From: DASQUK01 sp046723645
GTDB lineage: Bacteria > Actinomycetota > Acidimicrobiia > Acidimicrobiales > VFJN01
DNA length: 17,318 nucleotides
Direction of reading: 5' to 3'
NCBI GenBank assembly: GCA_046723645.1
Contig: JBKOUY010000101.1
Span: 1 to 17,318, forward strand
Part shown: piece by piece, positions 1-8,076 of the stretch
Layout: every line of letters begins with the position of its first letter
Numbering within the stretch: the stretch's first letter is position 1
Program-made: the position numbers and the translations under genes
The notes under the pieces: model-generated
The model's database searches: none
What the model saw: only the letters and a program-made list of their open reading frames with translations
Told to the model about the DNA's origin: nothing

Positions 1-150
1 GAGGGGGTCGGCTGGGTGGCCGCAGGAACGGTCATCGGCTACGTGGGCGACAGCGGCAACGCCGCCGGCGCCCCGCACCTGCACTTCGAGATCCACCCCG
101 GAGGGGGAGCGGCGATCAACCCGTTCCCGGCCGTCGCCGCCGCGTGCTGA
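1..150 (+). CDS. M23-family metallopeptidase, C-terminal end only
   Basis: The first 49 codons of the window stay open in frame 1 and end at TGA 148-150. The peptide contains GYVGDSGNA followed by APHLHFEIHPGG and INPFP. This matches the end of the LytM/M23 peptidase domain, where the HLHFE segment supplies a zinc-ligand histidine and the NP pair is typical of the last strand. Family members are extracytoplasmic enzymes that cut peptidoglycan cross-bridges, or degenerate activators of cell-wall hydrolases. The N-terminus, including any signal peptide and the first zinc ligands, lies outside the window, so activity cannot be judged. Confidence 0.85.
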   Translation, partial: EGVGWVAAGTVIGYVGDSGNAAGAPHLHFEIHPGGGAAINPFPAVAAAC

Positions 151-199
151 GGGCGCTGTCGCCCGGGTGCGACATGGACGGCCGGACGGCGACCGCCGC

Positions 200-205
200 T
201 ACCGT
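200..205 (+). promoter_or_regulatory. Putative leaderless -10 box (TACCGT) of npdG
   Basis: TACCGT fits TANNNT and ends 7 nt before the ATG at 213. That is the spacing expected if transcription starts on the A of the start codon. No Shine-Dalgarno sequence precedes this ATG. The box helps choose 213 over the upstream GTG 144 and ATG 174. Confidence 0.45.
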
Positions 206-212
206 GTCGCCA

Positions 213-928
213 ATGCGCATCGGCATCCTCGGTGGAACCGGCCCGGCCGGCAGGGCATTGGCGGCGCGGTTGGCGGCCGTGGGATTCGAGGTCGTGGTGG
301 GATCCCGTTCCAAGTACCGGGCGATGGAGATCGTGGACACCCTGCTCGAGCACTGGCCCGAGCACCAGCTCACCATCGGCGCCGCCGACAACTCCGGCGC
401 CGCCGACGCCGACGTGGTGGTGATCGCGACGCCCTGGGACGGTGCCACGCAGACCGCGGCGCTGGTGGAGGACAAGCTGCGGGGCAAAGTCGTGGTCTCG
501 ATGGCCAACGCGCTCACACGCCTCGGCAAGGAGTTCCAGCCGCTGGTCCCGCCCCGGGGGTCCGTGGCGGCCAGCGTGCAAGCGGCCGTGCCGCAGTGCA
601 TGGTCGCCGCCGCATTCCACCACGTCCCCGCCCGGGAGCTGGGTGACCTCGACCACCCGATCGAGAGCGACGTGCTCATCTGCTCGGATCACCCCTCGGC
701 GATCCAGGTGACGAGCGACATCGTCGCCAAGATCCCCAACATGCGGCCCCTCAACGCCGGCGAGCTGGCGATGGCGACGCCGATCGAGTCGTTCACCGCC
801 GTGCTGATGCAGCTCAACACCCATTACAAGACCCGGGTCGCGGTGAAGCTGACCGGCATCCGTGACGGGGAAGTGGCGCGGGCGGGCGGTGGCAAGGGGG
901 CCGAAGCTCGGCAGAGCGAGCATCCGGC

Positions 929-932
<4 letters not shown>
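213..932 (+). CDS. npdG: F420-dependent NADP reductase (NPDG family)
   Basis: The 239-residue product starts MRIGILGGTGPAGRALA, a Rossmann dinucleotide-binding loop at the very N-terminus. It continues with VVGSRS, where the Ser-Arg-Ser suits the NADP phosphate, then VVVIATPWD and a C-terminal region ending in VKLTGI. This order is typical of F420:NADP oxidoreductases, which move hydride between reduced F420 and NADP in the cytoplasm. The length is slightly above the usual 210-230 residues because of a polar tail. I chose ATG 213 because the Rossmann motif starts there and a -10-like box lies 7 nt upstream. GTG 144, which overlaps the previous stop, would add 23 poorly conserved-looking residues. 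The stop overlaps the next start as GTGA (929-932), so the gene is probably translationally coupled to mshC. Confidence 0.85.
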
Positions 933-2098
<1,166 letters not shown>

Positions 2099-2169
2099 TT
2101 CGCCCGCCGCGGATCGGGGGGCTGGCCAGGCGTGCACGTCGCGTGCCCCCAGCGGGACGCTCGGAGACA

Positions 2170-2175
2170 TAGGCT
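2170..2175 (+). promoter_or_regulatory. Putative leaderless -10 box (TAGGCT) of plsC-like gene
   Basis: TAGGCT fits TANNNT and ends 6 nt before GTG 2182, so a transcript would begin on the start codon. There is no Shine-Dalgarno sequence. This supports GTG 2182 as the start and suggests that the gene can be expressed apart from mshC. Confidence 0.5.
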
Positions 2176-2181
2176 CTGTGC

Positions 2182-2988
2182 GTGGTCGGACGCGGTGGCG
2201 AGCGTCAGTACGGGTGGCTGTATCCGGTGGCCCGCGCCGTGCTCACCCCCGCGTTCCGGTTCGGTTGGCGGATCCACGTGGACGGTGCGGGCAACCTGCC
2301 GGCGACCGGGGGCGCCGTGATCTGCCCGAACCACGTGTCGGTGATCGACTCGTTCATGCTGCCGTCGGTGCTGCCGCGGCGGATCACGTTCGTCGGCAAG
2401 GCCGAGTACCTCGACAACTGGAAGACCAAGCACCTGTTCCCGGCACTCGGCATGATCCCCATCGACCGCTCGGGGGGCGATTCCAGCCGCAAGGCGCTCG
2501 ACGCCGCCGCCCGGGTCCTCGAGGCCGGGGAGCTGTTCGGCATCTACCCCGAGGGCACCCGCAGTCGGGACGGCCGCTTGCATCGGGGCCACACCGGCCC
2601 GGCGCGGCTGGCGCTGCGGACCGGCGCGCCGCTGGTCCCGGTCGGCATGCTGGGCACCCGGGAGATCCAGCCGCCGGGCCAGAACGTCCCGCACTTGTTC
2701 CGGCCGTGCGTCATCCGGATCGGCCGGCCGATCGACGTCGGCCACTACCGCGACCGTCCCGACGACCACCTCATCCTGCGCGAGCTCACCGACGAGCTGA
2801 TGTACGAGATTCGCGAGCTGTCGGGGCAGGACTACGTGGACGAGTACGCCACACGGAAGCCCGACGCCCTGCCGTCACAGCCGCGGGCCGTCGTGGCCAT
2901 CGGCGGGAACGGGGGGTCGGACGCCGCTGATCGCGCGCCCGCAAGTGCTGGCCAAACGCTTTCAGGGGCGGCGAGCGGCGGTCGGTAA
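2182..2988 (+). CDS. 1-acyl-sn-glycerol-3-phosphate acyltransferase (PlsC family)
   Basis: The 268-residue protein carries all four acyltransferase blocks in order. These are NHVSVID (His51 and Asp56 form the HX4D catalytic pair), GMIPIDR (about 90-96), YPEGTRSRDG (about 122-131) and a VPVGMLGT segment. The family transfers an acyl chain to the 2-position of lysophosphatidate at the membrane, giving phosphatidic acid for phospholipid and triacylglycerol synthesis. The last 40 or so residues are Ala/Gly/Ser-rich and outside the conserved domain. GTG 2182 is favoured by the TAGGCT box just upstream. The gene is 83 bp after mshC, and its stop codon lies inside the putative thrS -10 box. Related members can acylate other glycolipids, so the exact acceptor is not certain. 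Confidence 0.85.
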   Translation: MVGRGGERQYGWLYPVARAVLTPAFRFGWRIHVDGAGNLPATGGAVICPNHVSVIDSFMLPSVLPRRITFVGKAEYLDNWKTKHLFPALGMIPIDRSGGDSSRKALDAAARVLEAGELFGIYPEGTRSRDGRLHRGHTGPARLALRTGAPLVPVGMLGTREIQPPGQNVPHLFRPCVIRIGRPIDVGHYRDRPDDHLILRELTDELMYEIRELSGQDYVDEYATRKPDALPSQPRAVVAIGGNGGSDAADRAPASAGQTLSGAASGGR

Positions 2989-2991
2989 CCT
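2986..2991 (+). promoter_or_regulatory. Putative -10 box (TAACCT) of thrS
   Basis: TAACCT matches TANNNT and ends 8 nt before ATG 3000, giving a leaderless or nearly leaderless message. Its first three bases are the TAA stop of the upstream acyltransferase gene. No T-box leader or other attenuator fits in the 11-nt gap between the two genes. Confidence 0.45.
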
Positions 2992-2999
2992 CGGCAAGC

Positions 3000-4991
3000 A
3001 TGGCCGAGATCGAGATCACCCTGCCCGACGGATCGACGCGGGCATTGCCGTCGGGCACCACGGCGGCCGATCTCGCGTGCGACATCGGGTCGCGGCTGGC
3101 CAAGGCGGCGGTGATCGCGGACATCAACGGCGAGGAGCGTGACCTCTCGGCCGAGCTCCACGACGGTGACCGCGTGGCCATTGTGACCGCCGACAGCCCG
3201 CGTGGGCTCTACACGATCCGGCACTCGACGGCCCACGTCCTGGCCCAGGCGGTGCTCGACCTGTTCCCGGACGCAACCTTCGGCATCGGCCCCCCGGTCG
3301 AGGACGGTTTCTACTACGACTTCCAGCTGCCCGGTGGCGCCACGTTCACGCCCGAGGATCTCGACCGCATCGACATGCGGATGCGCGAGATCATCGACGA
3401 GCGGCAGGCGTTCGTGCGCGACGAGATCCCTGCCGACGAGGCCCGCCAGGTCTTCGCCGATCATCCCCTGAAGCTCGAGATCATCGACGACGCCTCGACC
3501 GATCCGATGTCGGCGACCAGCGGCGCCGGCGCGGTGCGCACCTACGAGAACCCCCCGGCCAAGCCCAAGGAGCATCCGCCGTTCCACGGCCGGCCCGGCT
3601 TCATCGACCTGTGCCGGGGCCCCCACGTCGAGGACACCGGCCGGCACCTCGGGAACTTCAAGCTCATGCGCGTGGCCGGCGCGTACTGGCGCGGCGACGA
3701 GCACAACGAACAGCTGCAGCGCATCTACGGCACGGCCTGGGACAGCCGCAAGGCGCTCGAGGCCCACCTGCACCAGCTGGAGGAGGCGGCGAAGCGCGAC
3801 CATCGCAAGCTCGGTGTCGAGCTCGACCTGTTCCACTTCCCGCCCGAGATCGGCAGCGGCCTGCCCGTGTACCACCCCAAGGGCGGCCTGGTCCGCAAGC
3901 TCATGGAGGACTACAGCCGGGCCGAGCACGAGCGCGCCGGCTACGAGTTCGTCTTCACGCCGCACATCGCCAAGGCGGAGCTGTTCGAGACCAGCGGCCA
4001 CCTCGGTTGGTACGCCGACAGCATGTACCCGCCCATGGAGCTCGACGAGGGGCACAAGTACTACCCCAAGCCCATGAACTGCCCCATGCACGTGTTGATC
4101 TACGCGTCGCGGCAGCGGTCGTACCGCGAGCTGCCGCTGCGGCTGTTCGAGTTCGGCACGGTCTACCGCTACGAGAAGTCGGGCGTCGTGCACGGCCTGC
4201 TGCGGGCGCGTGGCTTCACCCAGGACGACTCCCACATCTTCTGCACGTCCGAGCAGCTCGCCGGCGAGCTCAGCAGCCTCCTGGCATTCGTGTTGAAGCT
4301 GCTCCGCGACTTCGGGTTCGAGGAGTTCGAGGCCGAGCTGGCGACCCGGCCGGACGAGTTCGTCGGCGAGATCGCCGACTGGGACGAGGCCGAGGAGGCG
4401 CTGCGCCAGGCGATCGAGGACGCCGGCATCCCCTACGTGGTGGCGGACGGCGAGGGCGCCTTCTACGCCCCCAAGATCGACGTGCACGTGCGCGACGCGA
4501 TCGGGCGTCGCTGGCAGCTCTCGACGTTGCAGGTCGACTTCCAGGAGCCCGGACGGTTCGGCATCGAGTACGTCGGCGCCGACAATCAGCGCCACCGACC
4601 CCACATGATCCACCGGGCGCTGTTCGGGTCGTTCGACCGGTTCTTCGGCGTCCTCCTCGAGCACACCGCCGGCGCGCTGCCCGCCTGGTTGGCGCCGGTA
4701 CAGGTGCAGGTGCTGCCGGTGCGGTCCGACCATCAGGGGTACGCCGAGTCGCTGGCGGAGCGGCTGCGGGGCGACGGATTCCGGGTGGAGCTGGCCGACG
4801 CCGACGAGCCGCTGGGCGCCCGAATCCGCAAGGCGAAGCTCGAGAAGGTGCCCCACGTCGTGGTGGTGGGCGACGACGACGTCGCCAACGACACCGTGGG
4901 CGACAACCCCCGCGGCGGCCAGGTCGAGCGCGACCTGCCGGTGGCGAGCTTCGTGGAGCGGTTGCGCGACGAGATCGCCGCCCACCGGTGA
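3000..4991 (+). CDS. thrS: Threonine-tRNA ligase
   Basis: This is a full-length, 663-residue class II synthetase. An N-terminal TGS domain (about 1-62) is followed by the editing domain with HSTAH (His75, His79) and CRGPHVEDTG. The catalytic core shows the zinc cysteine in MNCPMH, motif 2 around RLFEFGTVYRYE, and DDSHIF with the second zinc ligand. Motif 3 is MIHRALFGSFDRF. A C-terminal anticodon-binding domain starts near WLAPVQVQVLP. The enzyme charges tRNA-Thr and hydrolyses mischarged Ser-tRNA-Thr in the cytoplasm. The stop overlaps a GTG of the HIT gene (4988-4991), the same thrS–HIT order as Rv2614c–Rv2613c in Mycobacterium tuberculosis. Confidence 0.97.
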   Translation: MAEIEITLPDGSTRALPSGTTAADLACDIGSRLAKAAVIADINGEERDLSAELHDGDRVAIVTADSPRGLYTIRHSTAHVLAQAVLDLFPDATFGIGPPVEDGFYYDFQLPGGATFTPEDLDRIDMRMREIIDERQAFVRDEIPADEARQVFADHPLKLEIIDDASTDPMSATSGAGAVRTYENPPAKPKEHPPFHGRPGFIDLCRGPHVEDTGRHLGNFKLMRVAGAYWRGDEHNEQLQRIYGTAWDSRKALEAHLHQLEEAAKRDHRKLGVELDLFHFPPEIGSGLPVYHPKGGLVRKLMEDYSRAEHERAGYEFVFTPHIAKAELFETSGHLGWYADSMYPPMELDEGHKYYPKPMNCPMHVLIYASRQRSYRELPLRLFEFGTVYRYEKSGVVHGLLRARGFTQDDSHIFCTSEQLAGELSSLLAFVLKLLRDFGFEEFEAELATRPDEFVGEIADWDEAEEALRQAIEDAGIPYVVADGEGAFYAPKIDVHVRDAIGRRWQLSTLQVDFQEPGRFGIEYVGADNQRHRPHMIHRALFGSFDRFFGVLLEHTAGALPAWLAPVQVQVLPVRSDHQGYAESLAERLRGDGFRVELADADEPLGARIRKAKLEKVPHVVVVGDDDVANDTVGDNPRGGQVERDLPVASFVERLRDEIAAHR

Positions 4992-5533
4992 CCGGCGAAG
5001 GCGGGCAACGGCCCGAGTCACACACCATGGACCGGCTGTGGGCCGGGTGGCGGGCGTCCTACGTCGCGGTTGCCGGCAACGGCGAACCGGCCGGCGGCTC
5101 GCTGTTCAGCCGGATCCTCGGCTCGAGGCTGCCCGACGACGAGACCCACGTCGTGTGGCGTGGTGAGCACACGTTCGCCATCCTCAACGCGTACCCCTAC
5201 ACGTGCGGCCACGTGCTGGTGATGCCCTACCGCGAGGTGGGTGAGCTCGAGAACCTCACGCCCGACGAGTCGGCCGAGCTGTGGGCGGCCGTGCGCGACG
5301 CGGTGGTGGCGATCAAGGCGGCCTATGCGCCCCACGGCGTGAACGTGGGGCTAAATCTGGGCGAGGCGGCCGGCGCCGGGATCCCGTCGCACATGCACGT
5401 CCACGTACTGCCCCGCTGGAACGCCGACTCCAACTTCATGACCGCCGTGGCGGAGGTGCGGGTCCTGCCCGAGGCACTGGGTGACACGTGGCGCAAGCTG
5501 CGGTCCACTTGGCCGGCGCATGGCGCCGGGTGA
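4988..5533 (+). CDS. HIT-family protein, AP4A phosphorylase-like
   Basis: The 181-residue protein has DRLWAGWR near the N-terminus and a central ILNAYPYTCGHVLVMPYR segment. Its histidine triad HMHVHVLPRW (His135, 137, 139) is the nucleotide-phosphate catalytic motif of the family. Order and wording match the mycobacterial Rv2613c group, known as diadenosine tetraphosphate phosphorylases. These split AP4A, a by-product of aminoacyl-tRNA synthetases, which suits its place directly after thrS. GTG 4988 gives a GTGA overlap with thrS and an N-terminal extension like that of Rv2613c. ATG 5027, starting MDRLWAGW, is an equally plausible shorter start. Neither has a clear ribosome binding site. Other HIT hydrolase activities remain possible. 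Confidence 0.87.
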   Translation: MTGEGGQRPESHTMDRLWAGWRASYVAVAGNGEPAGGSLFSRILGSRLPDDETHVVWRGEHTFAILNAYPYTCGHVLVMPYREVGELENLTPDESAELWAAVRDAVVAIKAAYAPHGVNVGLNLGEAAGAGIPSHMHVHVLPRWNADSNFMTAVAEVRVLPEALGDTWRKLRSTWPAHGAG

Positions 5534-6086
5534 TTTCATTTCGCCCGTGCCCGACGAGGCCCGATCCCCGAGCGATGAGGACGTCGTCGACCAGGACGTC
5601 ATGCAGGGGGACGTCGTCGACGAGCTGCCCGACGATCTGCACGCGGCCGGCTACGTCGGCCCGTACCTGTTCCCCGACAACGCCCGGAGGCGCATCCCCG
5701 GGTACCTCTACCTGGCGACGGCGGCGGCCTGCGTGGCCGTGTGGCTCCTCGTCGACGGCTCGCCGTACGTCAACGGGGGCTTCCTGTTCGCGGCCGCCCT
5801 GCTGTCGATCGTCGGCGCCTACCAGCTGCTCACGGCGTGGAGCCTGGACATCGACGAGCAGGACGCGCTCGTAGCGGCGTCTCGCACCGTCGGTTTCCCG
5901 GTCGGCCACGCCTCGGCCCAGATGGGGTGGCGGGGCCTGCTGAGCCGGCCGACCTGGCGCATCCTGCTCTACTCGGACGAGAACCCGCCGGCCAAGCGGG
6001 GCCTGGTGCTGGTGGACGGCCACGACGGCGAGGTGGTCGAGCACTTCGTGGAGGACAACCCTGAGGACTGGTCGCAGTACCGATAG
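5520..6086 (+). CDS. Hypothetical membrane protein with two TM segments
   Basis: The 188-residue product has an acidic N-terminal tail (about 1-45, rich in Asp/Glu, with two DVVD units). Two hydrophobic segments follow, about residues 61-78 and 84-107, separated by a short SPYVNGG turn. The C-terminal part is soluble and includes PTWRILLYSDE and VDGHDGEVVEHFVE. I do not recognise a named family. It overlaps the HIT stop by 14 nt and is the last gene of the plus-strand block, so it may be co-expressed with thrS and the HIT gene. ATG 5520 is a tentative start; GTG 5547 is an alternative and no Shine-Dalgarno sequence helps decide. The composition and placement make it very likely a real gene. 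Confidence 0.75.
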   Translation: MAPGDFISPVPDEARSPSDEDVVDQDVMQGDVVDELPDDLHAAGYVGPYLFPDNARRRIPGYLYLATAAACVAVWLLVDGSPYVNGGFLFAAALLSIVGAYQLLTAWSLDIDEQDALVAASRTVGFPVGHASAQMGWRGLLSRPTWRILLYSDENPPAKRGLVLVDGHDGEVVEHFVEDNPEDWSQYR

Positions 6087-6129
6087 ACCGTTTTCGCAGG
6101 TCGGGACGCCACTATCACACGAGTACAAC

Positions 6130-6475
6130 GTGCGCGTGGTCGAGCTTGGGATCTACCCGTGGCACGGCACGAGCGATGACTCTCGCTGATCGTCGCTCCG
6201 TCCGATGACGACATCGCGCGCGCCCTCGCACAGCTCGACGACGCTGAGCGGGGCGATACGGGTACGCCCGGCTCGATTCCATCGATGACCAAGCTCGCTA
6301 CGTGGTACATGTTCCCGGGTTCGACCCACGCCGGTCGGCACCAGTGATCGGAGGCGAAGGGCAGGCGCAGACCGCCATCTTCGGGCGCGAGCCACCGCAA
6401 GGAGCCACGAAGAACCTGCCTCGACCGCATCCTGCGAAGCCGCGGCGCCGGTCACCAACCACGATACGAACATAG
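6130..6475 (+). pseudogene. Decayed ORF split over three reading frames
   Basis: Protein-like sequence continues through three frames. GTG 6130 opens VRVVELGIYPWHGTSDD, stopping at 6187-6189. A second frame from about 6180 reads SDDDIARALAQLDDAERGD. A third frame from about 6269 reads RLDSIDDQARYVVHVPGFD and then SAPVIGGEGQAQTAIFGRE, ending at TAG 6473-6475. Joined, these look like one small acidic protein, about 85-115 residues long, broken by two frame changes. The IARALAQLDD segment followed by an IGGEG segment faintly recalls actinobacterial Imm1-like immunity proteins, but that is a guess. No intact start-to-stop frame covers it. Sequencing errors instead of real decay are possible. Confidence 0.4.
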
Positions 6476-6699
6476 GTTTGTGCCTGTCGGTGTGGCAACG
6501 AGATGGTGACCAGAGCGTGGACACCTCTGAGGGAGGATCAAAGAGATCTGGCAGCTTCAGGTGTCGTTAAGGTCCGGGACGTAGGGTACGTCCGGCGGGA
6601 CCGTCGGTAGCCGGTATTGACGCGGCTGGGCGGCTGGCGTCGCGCCAGTCGATAGCACGACAAGCGGGGCGGGGGAGCCCCGGGACGGGAGCAGAAGCC
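6476..6699. other. Intergenic region upstream of the secreted protein
   Basis: I see no convincing coding frame here. It holds a 17-bp dyad (6576-6592), an isolated TTGACG at 6617-6622 without a well-spaced -10 partner, and a GGGGC/GCCCC hairpin at about 6665-6681 just before the GGGAG ribosome binding site of the next gene. Confidence 0.4.
6576..6592. promoter_or_regulatory. 17-bp dyad, possible operator
   Basis: GGACGTA-GGG-TACGTCC is a perfect 7-bp inverted repeat around a 3-bp centre. It lies 107 bp before the ATG of the secreted protein gene and contains a TAGGGT hexamer (6581-6586) that could serve as a -10 box. The form suits a dimeric helix-turn-helix regulator, but no regulator gene is adjacent. 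Confidence 0.3.
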
Positions 6700-7248
6700 A
6701 TGGATCAACTGGTCAACCGTCGGCGCGACCGCGTTACCATCCGGCGAAGCCTTGTGATCGGTCTGGCCGCCATAGCGGGCGCGGTTGGACTGTTCACGGT
6801 GCTGCCGGCGTCGGCCACGCACGTCACGCCCACACTTGTACCGGGGAACGCATCGTGCCCGGCCGGTACGACCGAGCTGAAGGTCGAGCCCGTGGCCGAC
6901 GGCACGTTCAGCGACGGTACTTTGACCGTCACCATCGACGTCCGCGACACCGCCGCCGGCCAGGTATTCGACTGGACGTCAAACATCGGCGTCGATGTGG
7001 TGATCGCCAAGGGCGGCCCCAACTCGAACGTCTACACGTACGTCGGCGAAAGCACGGGAGACACGGGGCTGCACGCGCCGGCGAACGCCAGCGGCAAGTT
7101 TGCTGGCCTGAGCCACATCTCGTTCTGTTACGACGTCGAGCAGCCACCGACGACGGCGCCGCCGACGACCACACCGCCGACGACCACGCCACCGTCGACG
7201 TCGAGCACGAGCACGACGGTCTCCTCCACCAGCACGTCGATGGGCTAA
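6700..7248 (+). CDS. Secreted protein with Thr/Pro-rich C-terminal tail
   Basis: The 182-residue protein begins with a basic stretch (RRRDR, RR), a hydrophobic core about 17-35 and a likely signal peptidase site after LPASA (about residue 39). The mature domain starts near NASCPAG. It continues through TVTIDVRD, FDWTSNIGVDVVIAKGGPN, STGDTGLHAP and LSHISFCYDV. This pattern recurs in actinobacterial cell-surface proteins and has two cysteines that could pair. The tail is a run of PPTTT units and Ser/Thr. It ends abruptly in TSTSMG, with no LPXTG motif, no hydrophobic anchor and no basic tail, so the product is probably released or its anchor has been lost. A GGGAG sequence lies 9 nt before ATG 6700. 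The function is unknown. Confidence 0.72.
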   Translation: MDQLVNRRRDRVTIRRSLVIGLAAIAGAVGLFTVLPASATHVTPTLVPGNASCPAGTTELKVEPVADGTFSDGTLTVTIDVRDTAAGQVFDWTSNIGVDVVIAKGGPNSNVYTYVGESTGDTGLHAPANASGKFAGLSHISFCYDVEQPPTTAPPTTTPPTTTPPSTSSTSTTVSSTSTSMG

Positions 7249-7658
7249 GCCTGGCGCGCGCCAGGTCAACGACTTGACTTGGCGCCCGCCGCTTACGGGC
7301 CGACGGCCTGGCGGGGGCGCCCGCAACCCTCGGGCGAGGGTTCAACGGGCTCCCTACGCCAGGCCGCCGCCCGATGGCCCGCGACTCTCGAGCCCAACGC
7401 CACGAGCCCGGACGTGGGAAGGGCCGTCAGCTGGGTGGCTCGACTTGCCGCCTAGGTGACGCTCCCGTCGAACCCAGCCCGATGCCGGTGTCCGGCCCGG
7501 GGTCGTGGCTGCGACGCCCCGGCCACTACGTCAGGAACAATCCCGAGCTACAACGCTCAGGACCGACCTGCGCCAATGCAGCTACAGCGTTCACCTCCCA
7601 CCATCCCGAGGATTGGGCGCAGCTCGATTCGGGTCGTTCCGCAGGTCAGACCCCGTAG
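7249..7658. other. Non-coding region with hairpin cluster
   Basis: No credible gene is seen: open frames here are Arg/Pro/Gly-rich shadows. The first 120 bp hold several inverted repeats. These are a 16-bp perfect palindrome (7250-7265), AACCCTC/GAGGGTT around GGGC (7325-7342), and GGCCTGGCG/CGCCAGGCC (7305-7313 and 7357-7365). In addition, GGCGCCCGCC at 7281-7290 can pair with a bulged partner at 7310-7321. The remainder, about 7366-7640, shows nothing I can name. Confidence 0.45.
7250..7265. terminator. Perfect 16-bp palindrome after the secreted protein gene
   Basis: CCTGGCGCGCGCCAGG begins one base after the TAA stop at 7246-7248. In RNA it can form a strong GC hairpin, but no U-run follows, so it is at best a terminator-like or 3'-stabilising structure. 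Confidence 0.35.
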
Positions 7659-7884
7659 TCACGCCAGGACGTCGAGCCGTGGTTCCGTGACACGCAATCG
7701 GAAGGCAGAGCCAAGGCCACGATCCCTTCGCGGTGGGTCGCGCTGAGGAACCTCTATAGGTGGCTAGTCGACAGGACGAGCTCGACGTTCCCCGTTGGCG
7801 AACGTGCGGATACCGAAGCCGGATCCGCCGCCGCCCGATGACTTCGGCCCCGACACCCTGGCGGCGCCGTTGAAAGCGGCCTCG
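7659..7884 (+). pseudogene. Tyrosine recombinase/integrase remnant, frameshifted
   Basis: Three consecutive frames spell the N-terminal core-binding part of a phage-type tyrosine integrase. From 7659 to 7772 the frame gives SRQDVEPWFRDTQ, then ATIPSRWVALRNLYRWLVD, the hallmark helix of the SAM-like domain. At 7775-7786 another frame gives DELD. From 7789 a third frame gives SPLANVRIPKPDPPPP and later DTLAAPLKAA, the usual linker into the catalytic domain. Joined, they read in the right order with the usual spacing. The catalytic domain with its Arg-His-Arg-Tyr residues is absent, and a TAG precedes the first frame at 7656-7658. This is a truncated, inactive relic. It marks the neighbourhood as a past integration site or as debris of an element. 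Confidence 0.6.
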
Positions 7885-8076
7885 GCGTGGCCGACGCTCG
7901 GATAGACCCCGACGCAGGCCATGAAGGTGGCGACCGCCATCGTTCCTCCCTGTGTTGGGTACGCGGCCAAGCTACGTTCAACGCACACTCGCCCGCCCGA
8001 AAATCACGAACCTGGTCGCCGGAGTGCGCCACGTCCGGTGCCAGCTTGCCCGAGGTCGAGTCGAGGGGGTGGTCAG

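Noticed and set aside
7325..7360. A GGTTCAA-like sequence suggestive of a tRNA T-arm beside the integrase relic.
   Set aside because: No matching acceptor stem, anticodon arm or D-arm could be built around it, so a tRNA or attachment site is not supported.
7374..7658. Plus-strand ORF of 94 codons before the integrase relic, in the same frame as its first segment.
   Set aside because: The peptide shows no integrase or other family pattern and is rich in Arg/Pro/Gly. Only the segment after the TAG at 7656-7658 matches an integrase, though decayed N-terminal sequence may lie here.
7764..7940. Minus-strand 58-codon ORF starting MAVATFMACVGVYPSVG, with GGAGGA just before its ATG.
   Set aside because: The ribosome binding site is attractive. 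However, the frame lies exactly antisense to the integrase relic on the plus strand, its second half is a Gly/Arg-rich mirror of a proline run, and no family is recognised. It is kept here as a possible new small gene but not called.
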